Assembly: GCF_900106045.1 (NCBI RefSeq)
Contig: NZ_LT629802.1
Coordinates: forward strand, 2,914,001 to 2,978,000
Reading direction: 5' to 3'
Length of the DNA: 64,000 nucleotides
Source: Pseudomonas mucidolens
GTDB lineage: Bacteria; Pseudomonadota; Gammaproteobacteria; Pseudomonadales; Pseudomonadaceae
Positions within the stretch are counted from its first letter, which is position 1. Each line of letters begins with the position of its first letter. Of this stretch, positions 45,995 to 53,239 are shown in pieces. The notes beneath the pieces were generated by a model. The model searched no databases. It saw only the letters and a program-made list of their open reading frames with translations, and had not been told where the DNA came from. A program made the position numbers and the translations under genes.

Positions 45995-46909
45995 TCAAGG
46001 GGCTTGGACTTTCAGTTCGTTGCTGATGCCGTGAGGAACGTGCCCAGTAGCCACTACCTCTCTGGCTCTCTCGCAATGACCGGCCTGGTCGTCAAAAAAC
46101 ACATCAGCGGCGAATGCCTCGAGAAACGCCGATTTATCCAGCCCACCCAGGAACAGTGACTCGTCCAGCCGAATATCCCACTCACGCAAGGTGCGAATCA
46201 CGCGCTCATGGGACGGCGCCGAACGCGCCGTTACCAGCGCCGTGCGGATCGGGCATGACTCGTCGGGAAACTCTCGCTGCAACAGATTGAGAGCGGCCAG
46301 GAAGCCTTTGAACGGCCCGCCGCGCAAGGGCTCGCGGGCGGACTGCCGCTCGCTGGCCTGAAACGCTTCCAGACCGCCGGACTGATAAATACGCTCCGAC
46401 TCGTCGGAAAAGAGCACCGCGTCGCCATCGAAAGCAATCCGCAACTCGGCACTCGAAGCCCGACGGGCGCCGCCGGACAAGATAGTCGCCGCAGCGAACC
46501 CGGCATCCAGAGCACTGCGTACATCTTCTGCGTGGGTGGAAAGAAACAGGTGACAGCCAAATGCCGACAAATACGGATAAGGACTGCGTCCACCGACAAA
46601 CGCGGCGCGGGAGATATCCAGGTCGTAATGCTGAATCGAGTTGAACACACGCAAGCCGGTGTCCGCGCTGTTACGCGACACCAGCACCACTTCGACCCGT
46701 GCGCGTCCCAGGCTGGCGTTGAGACTCAGGAGTTTCTTGACCAAGGGGAAGGCGTCGCCCGGCTCGAGGATTTCCTCCTCATGATCAATCTGATACTTGC
46801 GATACGTCTCGACACCTTCGGCCAGGTAGACCTTATGGCTCTCGCTCAGGTCGAACAGCGCCCGCGAGGAAATCGCCAGCACCAGTTTGTCGCTCATTCC
46901 TTTCGCCAT
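45995..46909 (-). CDS. 5'-nucleotidase (NT5C1-like family)
   Basis: 304 residues from ATG 46909 (GAGGAG six bases upstream); ATG 46897 is an alternative. Starts with LVLAISSRALFDLSESHKVY, the family motif in which the usual DxD loop is modified, and has RVEVVLVSRNSADTG, AFDGDAVLFSDESE and DVFFDDQAGHCE. HAD-like cytosolic nucleotidase that removes phosphate from AMP or other nucleoside monophosphates. Same strand as, and 9 bases from the end of, the ketopantoate reductase-like gene. Confidence 0.88.
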   Translation of the reverse strand: MAKGMSDKLVLAISSRALFDLSESHKVYLAEGVETYRKYQIDHEEEILEPGDAFPLVKKLLSLNASLGRARVEVVLVSRNSADTGLRVFNSIQHYDLDISRAAFVGGRSPYPYLSAFGCHLFLSTHAEDVRSALDAGFAAATILSGGARRASSAELRIAFDGDAVLFSDESERIYQSGGLEAFQASERQSAREPLRGGPFKGFLAALNLLQREFPDESCPIRTALVTARSAPSHERVIRTLREWDIRLDESLFLGGLDKSAFLEAFAADVFFDDQAGHCERAREVVATGHVPHGISNELKVQAP

Positions 46910-46918
46910 GCTCGCTCC

Positions 46919-47881
46919 TCAGCGGTTGCGTCGATCGATAAAGCTCAACGCCTGATACAACGCCTGCATGCGGGGTAGCTCGCACCCGGCCGCCCTGACG
47001 GCAGCCAACGGGCGGGCATAGATCGCTGCCAACTCCAATGGGCGCTTGTGCACGTGATCGTGATACATGCTTGGCCAGTAATCGGTCAATTGTTCGGTCA
47101 TGCTGAACATCTGCTCGGCATAGCTGGCGGCAATTTCATGCCCGCATGCCTTGGCACCCAGCACGACTTCAGCCATCAACGCCTGAATCATTTCACGACT
47201 CGACTCATCAGCCATCAACGCCGTGGTGCTCGCCCCCAGCAATACTGAAAGCCCGTTGTACGGCACATTCCAGACCAATTTGTGCCAGCGGGCCTGATGC
47301 AGGTTGGGCATGACCTGGGAATCAATCCCGGCCTGCTGGAAAAGCCCGGCGCCCGCCTCGACAATGGCCTGGCGGCGCACCTCGTCGTTGGCGGCACTGC
47401 CACTGTGATAGCCAAGATTGACCCGACCCAATGCCTGATGTTCGACAATACCGGGACCGGAGCGGTGCACGCAGATGTAACACAGCCCGCCGAGCAAATG
47501 CACTGACTCGGGCAGGTGCTCCCGTAAACGGTCTTCGACATCCAGCCCGTTTTGCAGCAACACCACTTTGGTATCCGGCGCCGCCACTTGCGCAATGGTC
47601 GGCGCGAGTTCGACGTTATCGGTGGTTTTAGTCCCCACCAGTAACCAGTCGCAAGGCGGCATGTCCGCCGCGCAGGCATAAGCCTGGACCGGATTCAGGC
47701 TGATTGCGCCATGCACCGCGCTATTGAGCTGCAAGCCGCGCTGACTGACCGCCGGGTATTCGCTGCGCAATAAAAAATGCACGTCGAACCCGGCCCGCGC
47801 CAGCATCAAGCCATAAAATCCACCGATGGCACCGGTGCCGATAATGCCGATCCGGGGCGTGTGATGTGCTGTATCCGTCAT
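46919..47881 (-). CDS. 2-dehydropantoate 2-reductase family protein (PanE/ApbA-like)
   Basis: 320 residues from ATG 47881 (GAGGAG upstream). N-terminal NADPH-binding RIGIIGTGAIGGFYG, then VLLQNGLDVEDRLREHLP, KLVWNVPYNGLSVLLG with the catalytic lysine, and STMY-like SMYHDHVHKRPLEL. Family enzymes reduce ketopantoate in pantothenate synthesis, but pseudomonads encode several paralogues of differing substrate. Operon with the downstream nucleotidase gene is likely. Confidence 0.88.
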   Translation of the reverse strand: MTDTAHHTPRIGIIGTGAIGGFYGLMLARAGFDVHFLLRSEYPAVSQRGLQLNSAVHGAISLNPVQAYACAADMPPCDWLLVGTKTTDNVELAPTIAQVAAPDTKVVLLQNGLDVEDRLREHLPESVHLLGGLCYICVHRSGPGIVEHQALGRVNLGYHSGSAANDEVRRQAIVEAGAGLFQQAGIDSQVMPNLHQARWHKLVWNVPYNGLSVLLGASTTALMADESSREMIQALMAEVVLGAKACGHEIAASYAEQMFSMTEQLTDYWPSMYHDHVHKRPLELAAIYARPLAAVRAAGCELPRMQALYQALSFIDRRNR

Positions 47882-48074
47882 CGCCTCTCCTCTGGTTCTC
47901 GTTCAAGCGCCGCCCGCACACTATCAGGCCGAGCGACAACGCGCGCAATTGCCCATTGTCGCGCAGGCGTGTTACGCGCTAAGGTTCGGCACCCCCGCTG
48001 CATTTAAATCATGCTGTGCTCCGCCGCACGGGGATCGCTGGCGGCCGGCACCCGTGACCCTGACGAGTAACACG

Positions 48075-49151
48075 ATGGCTGATTTACCAATCAACGACCT
48101 GAACGTCGAATCCAATGAGACACTGATCACGCCCGATCAGCTCAAGCGCGAAATCCCTTTGAGCGACGTTGCCCTGCAGACTGTCACCAAGGGCCGCGAA
48201 GTCATTCGTGAGATCCTCGACGGCACTGACCATCGCCTGTTCGTGGTGATCGGACCTTGCTCGATCCACGACCTCAAGGCTGCCCACGAGTATGCCGAGC
48301 GCCTCAAAGTGTTGGCGGCGGAAGTGTCCGACACCTTGTACCTGGTGATGCGTGTCTACTTTGAGAAACCACGAACCACCGTCGGCTGGAAAGGCTTGAT
48401 CAACGACCCGTACCTGGACGACTCGTTCAAGATTCAGGACGGCTTGCACATCGGCCGCCAGTTGCTGCTGGACCTGGCTGAAATGGGCCTGCCGACGGCA
48501 ACCGAGGCCCTCGATCCGATTTCCCCGCAGTACCTGCAGGATTTGATCAGTTGGTCGGCCATCGGCGCACGTACCACCGAATCGCAAACCCACCGGGAAA
48601 TGGCCTCGGGCCTGTCCTCGGCGGTCGGCTTCAAGAACGGTACCGATGGCGGCCTGACCGTGGCCATCAATGCCCTGCAGTCGGTCTCCAGTCCACATCG
48701 TTTCCTGGGGATCAACCAGGAAGGTGGGGTTTCCATCGTCACCACCAAAGGCAACGCCTACGGGCACGTTGTACTGCGCGGCGGCAACGGCAAGCCCAAC
48801 TATGATTCGGTCAGCGTGGCCCTCTGCGAGCAAGCGCTGGCCAAGGCGAAGATCAAGCCGAACATCATGGTCGATTGCAGCCACGCCAACTCCAACAAGG
48901 ATCCGGCGTTGCAGCCACTGGTGATGGAGAACGTCGCCAACCAGATCCTGGAAGGCAACCAGTCGATCATCGGGCTGATGGTCGAAAGCCATCTGAACTG
49001 GGGTTGCCAGGCGATTCCAAAAGATCTGGCCGACCTGCAATACGGCGTGTCGATCACCGATGCATGCATCGACTGGTCCGCTACCGAGACCACTCTGCGC
49101 AGCATGCACGCCAAGCTCAAGGACGTACTGCCCAAGCGCAAACGCAGCTGA
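48075..49151 (+). CDS. class I 3-deoxy-7-phosphoheptulonate (DAHP) synthase
   Basis: 358 residues from ATG 48075. Visible motifs are FVVIGPCSIHDLKAAHEYAERL, MRVYFEKPRTTVGWKGLINDP, GARTTESQTHREMASGLSS, GFKNGTDGG and IMVDCSHANSNKDP, all AroF/AroG/AroH-type. First step of aromatic amino acid synthesis. It is the metal-dependent class I form, separate from the class II enzyme at 33437-34783; the allosteric effector (Tyr, Phe or Trp) cannot be read safely. Terminator follows. Confidence 0.96.
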   Translation: MADLPINDLNVESNETLITPDQLKREIPLSDVALQTVTKGREVIREILDGTDHRLFVVIGPCSIHDLKAAHEYAERLKVLAAEVSDTLYLVMRVYFEKPRTTVGWKGLINDPYLDDSFKIQDGLHIGRQLLLDLAEMGLPTATEALDPISPQYLQDLISWSAIGARTTESQTHREMASGLSSAVGFKNGTDGGLTVAINALQSVSSPHRFLGINQEGGVSIVTTKGNAYGHVVLRGGNGKPNYDSVSVALCEQALAKAKIKPNIMVDCSHANSNKDPALQPLVMENVANQILEGNQSIIGLMVESHLNWGCQAIPKDLADLQYGVSITDACIDWSATETTLRSMHAKLKDVLPKRKRS

Positions 49152-49170
49152 TTGCAGACTGCGCACACAA

Positions 49171-49199
49171 AAACGCCGGGCTTAGCCCGGCGTTTTTCA
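49171..49199 (+). terminator. terminator of the class I DAHP synthase gene
   Basis: ACGCCGGGC / GCCCGGCGT stem around TTA with flanking A and T runs. It is also placed to serve the convergent GNAT gene. Confidence 0.9.
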
Positions 49200-49215
49200 T
49201 GGTCGCAGAGTCAGG

Positions 49216-49497
49216 TCACAACTTCGCCGCGTGGCGCTGATGGCGCTCCATGTAACGTTCGACGTAGGAACACGATGGGATCACCGTGTAACCCATTCCC
49301 TCGGCGTATTGCAGCGCCTGTTCGGTCAGCGCAGCGGCAATGCCGCGCCCACGCAGGGCATTGGGCACAAATGTGCGATAAATATCCAGGGTCTGTTTGC
49401 CCAAGTCCATATAGGTCAGATAAGCACGATGACCGTCCACAGTGGTCTCGAACTGATGACCAGTCTGGTCATGGTGGATGGACAACGCCTCGCTCAT
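49216..49497 (-). CDS. small GNAT N-acetyltransferase (YjdJ-like)
   Basis: 93 residues from ATG 49497 (GAGGAG five bases upstream). Contains TFVPNALRGRGIAAALTEQALQYA, the acetyl-CoA-binding RxGxG/A loop, and the YVERYMERH tail. This is the short single-domain GNAT subgroup (NATD1-like); substrates unknown. Confidence 0.9.
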   Translation of the reverse strand: MSEALSIHHDQTGHQFETTVDGHRAYLTYMDLGKQTLDIYRTFVPNALRGRGIAAALTEQALQYAEGMGYTVIPSCSYVERYMERHQRHAAKL

Positions 49498-50111
49498 CAC
49501 TACTCCTCGCGGGTCTTGGTTTCTGACCCCTACCTTACCGATGTTTTCCCGGCGAAGGAACATCTATGCCACCCGTGCCGGGTTTCGACAACGAGAAAGC
49601 CTTATAGCGCTCACAACCAGCCTGTCGGAATAGTAAACGCCAAACCCGCCAAGGCTCAAGACGCACTCACCATCCCTCATGACTGGCTGACATAGAAAGG
49701 GCCAATCGAGCATCCTGAAAATCGATGGCCTGAACATTGCCGGCAGTTGAACCTTGAGACGAACAGACGCTCTTAAAGTCACCGCAACATGCATAAAAGA
49801 TACCGGCAGGCGAAGAGACAACCTGAACACTAGTAGTCGGACCGATATATAAATGGACAGCACCTTACAACCTCGAACACTTGCCAGGAGGCGCTTTCAG
49901 CGCTGGATCGAGTCTTCTGGAATAGCTCATGCGCTGGATATTTTTTATACAAAACCGCTAAAGGTTGAGCAAAATAGACTCGCCGAAAGATTTTTTTGCT
50001 TCTTGCGTTACGTCAGTTTACTTACTACAAGTAATGGGTAGTATGTACGCCGGCTATTAGCTCACTCTGAGACAGTAGCCATTAAATAGAAAGTCCTTGA
50101 AGGGGAACACG
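49498..50111. other. 614-base gene-poor region upstream of oprI
   Basis: No supported gene. It becomes AT-rich towards oprI (49900-50100), where the oprI promoter must lie: TTTACT at 50017-50022 and TAGTAT at 50039-50044 (16-base spacer) are a plausible -35/-10 pair. The remainder has no recognisable repeat; an unannotated small RNA is possible but unsupported. Confidence 0.45.
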
Positions 50112-50363
50112 ATGAACAACGTTCTGAAATTCTCTGCTCTGGCTCTGGCCGCAGTTCTGGCTACCGGTTGCAGCAGCGTATCCAAAGAAACCGAAGCTCG
50201 TTTGACTGCAACTGAAGACGCAGCAGCTCGCTCCCAGGCCCGTGCAGACGAAGCCTACCGTAAAGCTGATGAAGCTCTGGCTGCTGCTCAAAAAGCACAA
50301 CAGACTGCTGACGAAGCTAACGAGCGCGCTCTGCGCATGCTTGAAAAAGCAAGCCGCAAATAA
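50112..50363 (+). CDS. oprI: major outer membrane lipoprotein OprI
   Basis: 83 residues. Lipoprotein signal peptide with lipobox LATGC (Cys about 20), then a repetitive coiled coil rich in Ala and Glu ([19 protein letters not shown] ... [13 protein letters not shown]) and the C-terminal lysine (ASRK) for attachment to peptidoglycan, as in Lpp/OprI. It tethers the outer membrane to the cell wall. GAAGGGGAA is the ribosome site. Very highly expressed in Pseudomonas. Confidence 0.98.
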   Translation: MNNVLKFSALALAAVLATGCSSVSKETEARLTATEDAAARSQARADEAYRKADEALAAAQKAQQTADEANERALRMLEKASRK

Positions 50364-50384
50364 TAATCCCTCGGGGTTGTTATC

Positions 50385-50415
50385 AAGCCGATCCATTTTT
50401 GGATCGGCTTTTTAT
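50385..50415 (+). terminator. terminator of oprI
   Basis: AAGCCGATCC / GGATCGGCTT stem (50385-50394, 50401-50410) around ATTTTT, followed by TTTATT. Confidence 0.93.
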
Positions 50416-50443
50416 TGCCCGCAATTCGGGCCGGCAGGACGTC

Positions 50444-50468
50444 TGTAGGAGCGAGGTCGCTCGCGAAG
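50444..50468. repeat. single REP element (gtaggagcgaggtcgc type)
   Basis: TGTAGGAGCGAGGTCGCTCG with the short hairpin GAGCGAGGTCGCTC, a solitary copy of the gtaggagcgag REP class between oprI and the L,D-transpeptidase gene. Confidence 0.7.
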
Positions 50469-50550
50469 GTCGTAACCATGACGCGGGAAATCTGCCCCCC
50501 GCCAAACCCCGCCGGCCGAACGCAGACATTGCGCAGTGGCTATCCCTTTA

Positions 50551-51516
50551 CTACTGCAGATCCACCGGCGCGCTGGTCACCATCGTCGCCTCGCCTGGGA
50601 CTCCGATCTCCGTCGGCAAGCCATCTTCGGCCGCGACCACATTGCGCACTTCATCCCAGTTGACGCGCAGGTTGTTCGACAGGTCTTCACGTTTCAGCAA
50701 GGCGTTGATCACCGCTGTGTGCTTGTCCACCACCGACGGCGTGCCATCGTCGTTCAAGGGTGTGTGCGCTTCCAGGTAGACCTTGCCACCGCTCATGCCG
50801 AATTTGTAGGCCTCACTGATAATCCGCACCGGCGTGCCCACCGGCACCATATCCGCCAACTCAAGCACATTTTCGTTAAACATGCGGAAGCAACCATGAC
50901 TGGTACGCGTGCCAATCCCGAACTTCTTGTTGGAACCGTGGATCAGGTAACCCGGTGTGCCCAGGGTGAACTTGAACGGCCCCAGCGGATTGTCGGGGCC
51001 AGCGGGCACCACATTGGGCAGCGGATCACCTTCGGCGGCGTGCTCGGCCTTGATTGAAGCGGGCGGTGTCCAGGTCGGGTTCGGCGTCTTGGCGATGATG
51101 CTGGTATGGGCAATCGGCGAACCCCAGCCTTCACGACCGATCCCAAGGGGGAACGTATAAACCACATCCTGGCCCTTGGGGTAGTAATACAAGCGGTACT
51201 CCGCCAGGTTGATCACGATGCCCTCCCGCGGCCCCGGCGGCAGGATGAAACGGGTCGGCAGCACAATGTCCGCCCCCGTTCCTGGCAACCACGCATCGAC
51301 GCCCGGGTTGGCCGCGACCATCTCCGCATAGCCAAGATCGTAGGTCACCCCCAGATCGGCAAAAGTATCTTCGTACTTGGCCTTGATCATCTGGACCTGG
51401 CCGACAATGTCTTCACCCGGTGGTGGCAAGGGCAACTGCAAGGCCATGGCGGGACCGGCTGCACACAGTGCAGCGAGAGACAGGCAGCGGGTGACGGCAG
51501 GGAGGCGCGACAACAT
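50551..51516 (-). CDS. L,D-transpeptidase (YkuD family, ErfK/YbiS-like)
   Basis: 321 residues from ATG 51516. Signal peptide (CLSLAALCAAGPAMA), an N-terminal LysM-like segment (MIKAKYEDTFADLGVTYDLGYAEM) and the YkuD domain with HGSNKKFGIGTRTSHGCFRMFNENV holding the catalytic SHGCxR motif. Acts in the periplasm on peptidoglycan. Being next to oprI fits the E. coli model where ErfK-type enzymes attach Lpp to peptidoglycan through its C-terminal lysine. Confidence 0.93.
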   Translation of the reverse strand: MLSRLPAVTRCLSLAALCAAGPAMALQLPLPPPGEDIVGQVQMIKAKYEDTFADLGVTYDLGYAEMVAANPGVDAWLPGTGADIVLPTRFILPPGPREGIVINLAEYRLYYYPKGQDVVYTFPLGIGREGWGSPIAHTSIIAKTPNPTWTPPASIKAEHAAEGDPLPNVVPAGPDNPLGPFKFTLGTPGYLIHGSNKKFGIGTRTSHGCFRMFNENVLELADMVPVGTPVRIISEAYKFGMSGGKVYLEAHTPLNDDGTPSVVDKHTAVINALLKREDLSNNLRVNWDEVRNVVAAEDGLPTEIGVPGEATMVTSAPVDLQ

Positions 51517-51586
51517 CCGGAAAATCCTTCGCAGATCGACGGGTAGTAAAACTGGATTGTACACGGGAGCCCGCCGGGCACCACAC

Positions 51587-51883
51587 TCAAAGCTCGAAGC
51601 GCAACTCGGGCCAGATAGGCGGTGTACCGCGCTTTTGCGACTCGAGAATCGCCCGGCACAGGGGGCACAGGCGCTGATCCTGGAAGATCGAGCGATCTAC
51701 CGATGACCAACGCGGTTGAGCCGGCAGCAACGTGCCACAGAGCGTACGATCAATAGAACCGCCCAGCTCCAGTTGACGTGTCACCAGGTGCACCCGTACT
51801 TCCTGGCAGGCGAACAGATCCAGCTGCTCGTCAGGCTCGATCAGTTGGTAGGCAAACAGGGACCAGGCAGGACGCGACGACAT
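51587..51883 (-). CDS. conserved hypothetical protein with paired cysteines
   Basis: 98 residues from ATG 51883 (GGAG six bases upstream). SRPAWSLFAYQLIEPDEQLDLFACQEVRV near the start, LCGTLLPAQPRW in the middle and QRLCPLCRAILESQ near the end. The CPLC pair with upstream cysteines could bind zinc or iron, but I do not recognise the family. It lies between the L,D-transpeptidase and tesA on the same strand; pseudomonads often keep this order. Confidence 0.75.
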   Translation of the reverse strand: MSSRPAWSLFAYQLIEPDEQLDLFACQEVRVHLVTRQLELGGSIDRTLCGTLLPAQPRWSSVDRSIFQDQRLCPLCRAILESQKRGTPPIWPELRFEL

Positions 51884-51939
51884 CGGGGGCTCCAAATCGG
51901 GGGCGCCACCTTAGCCGAAAGACCGCGGCTAGAAAAGCG

Positions 51940-52545
51940 TCATAGCAGCGGTTTTAGCGTCGGCCAGACATTTTCCAGCAACTTGCTCTGCGCACCGACT
52001 GCCGGGTGGATGCCATCGGCCTGCATCAGCTGCGAATTGCCCCCTACCCCTTCAAGGAAAAACGGCACCAGCGGGACGTTCTTTTCCTTGGCCAAGGTGG
52101 CATAGACCTCGGCGAAGGCCTTGGTGTAGCGCGGGCCGTAATTGGGCGGCAACTGCATGCCCAACAACAGCACTTTGGCGCCAATGGCCTTGGAGCGGTC
52201 GATCATCGACGCAAGATTTTGTTGCAATTGCCCGGGAGGCTGGCCGCGAAGGCCGTCATTGCCACCCAATTCGATGATCACCAGTTCGGGCTTGTGCTCT
52301 GCAAGTGCCGCAGGCAGCCGGGCCAGGCCTCCAGCACTGGTGTCGCCACTGATGGAGGCATTGACCACTTTATCGTCAAATCCCTCGTGCTTGAGCCGTT
52401 GCTCCAACAGCGCTACCCACCCTTTGCGGGTATCCAGGCCGAAACCGGCACTGATACTATCGCCAACGATCAGGACTGTACCCGCCGCTGCGCCCTGGGC
52501 CACGCACATCAAGGCCAGGCCAGCACTCAAAAACCACATTCGCAT
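51940..52545 (-). CDS. tesA: periplasmic arylesterase / lysophospholipase TesA
   Basis: 201 residues from ATG 52545 (GGAG upstream). Signal peptide (MWFLSAGLALMCVAQGAAAG), then the SGNH hydrolase blocks: GDSISAGFGLD (catalytic Ser), IELGGNDGLRG (Gly and Asn) and ADGIHPAVGAQ (Asp and His). A GDSL thioesterase/lysophospholipase of the periplasm. Divergent from the ABC transporter with a gap of only 10 bases, an arrangement known for tesA/ybbA in E. coli. Confidence 0.95.
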   Translation of the reverse strand: MRMWFLSAGLALMCVAQGAAAGTVLIVGDSISAGFGLDTRKGWVALLEQRLKHEGFDDKVVNASISGDTSAGGLARLPAALAEHKPELVIIELGGNDGLRGQPPGQLQQNLASMIDRSKAIGAKVLLLGMQLPPNYGPRYTKAFAEVYATLAKEKNVPLVPFFLEGVGGNSQLMQADGIHPAVGAQSKLLENVWPTLKPLL

Positions 52546-52555
52546 CGGATTCTCC

Positions 52556-53239
52556 ATGGGCGCAAGCATTCTCACCGCGCGGGACCTCAGCAAAGTGGTT
52601 CCCAGCGCGGAAGGTGAACTGACTATCCTGCACCAACTGAGCCTGGAACTGAACAAGGGCGATAGCCTGGCTATCGTCGGCGCCTCCGGCTCCGGCAAAT
52701 CCACCCTCCTCGGCCTGTTGGCCGGCCTTGACCTGCCCAGCAGCGGAGAAGTGACCCTCGCCGGTCAAGCCCTGAGCACCCTTGACGAAGACCAGCGCGC
52801 GCGAATCAGAGCCGAACACGTGGGCTTTGTGTTCCAGTCGTTCCAGTTGCTGGACAGCCTCAACGCGCTGGAAAACGTCATGCTGCCGCTGGAACTGGAC
52901 GGCCGCAAGGACGCCCGTGAACGAGCCAGGCACCTGCTGGAGCGCGTCGGCCTGGGCCAGCGTCTGAGCCACTCGCCGCGCCAGCTCTCCGGCGGCGAGC
53001 AGCAACGGGTGGCGATTGCCCGGGCGTTCGCCGCGGAGCCCGACGTGCTCTTCGCCGATGAGCCCACCGGGAATCTCGACAGCCATACCGGCGAACGCAT
53101 CAGCGATCTGCTCTTCGAACTCAACAAAGAAAACGGCACGACCCTGGTGCTGGTGACTCACGACGAGCGCCTGGCCCATCGTTGCCGCCGCCTGATCCGT
53201 CTTGAAGCCGGCCTGATGGTCGCGCCCCTGGAGCCTTGA
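52556..53239 (+). CDS. ybbA: ABC transporter ATP-binding protein (YbbA/LolD-like)
   Basis: 227 residues from ATG 52556. Walker [19 protein letters not shown], signature [15 protein letters not shown], Walker [14 protein letters not shown] and switch His in [10 protein letters not shown], all intact. LolD-like MacB-family ATPase. It pairs with the adjacent permease, with which it overlaps (TGATG), and is divergent from tesA. Confidence 0.94.
   Translation: MGASILTARDLSKVVPSAEGELTILHQLSLELNKGDSLAIVGASGSGKSTLLGLLAGLDLPSSGEVTLAGQALSTLDEDQRARIRAEHVGFVFQSFQLLDSLNALENVMLPLELDGRKDARERARHLLERVGLGQRLSHSPRQLSGGEQQRVAIARAFAAEPDVLFADEPTGNLDSHTGERISDLLFELNKENGTTLVLVTHDERLAHRCRRLIRLEAGLMVAPLEP

Noticed and set aside
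48084..49166. 360-codon minus-strand frame over the class I DAHP synthase
   Set aside because: Shadow frame of a gene with all catalytic motifs intact on the other strand.
49564..49863. 99-codon minus-strand frame in the gap before oprI
   Set aside because: No ribosome site or family-like sequence; Arg/Leu/Val-rich composition looks like chance.
49853..50041. 62-codon plus-strand frame upstream of oprI
   Set aside because: Lies over the probable oprI promoter, has no Shine-Dalgarno site and no recognisable motif.
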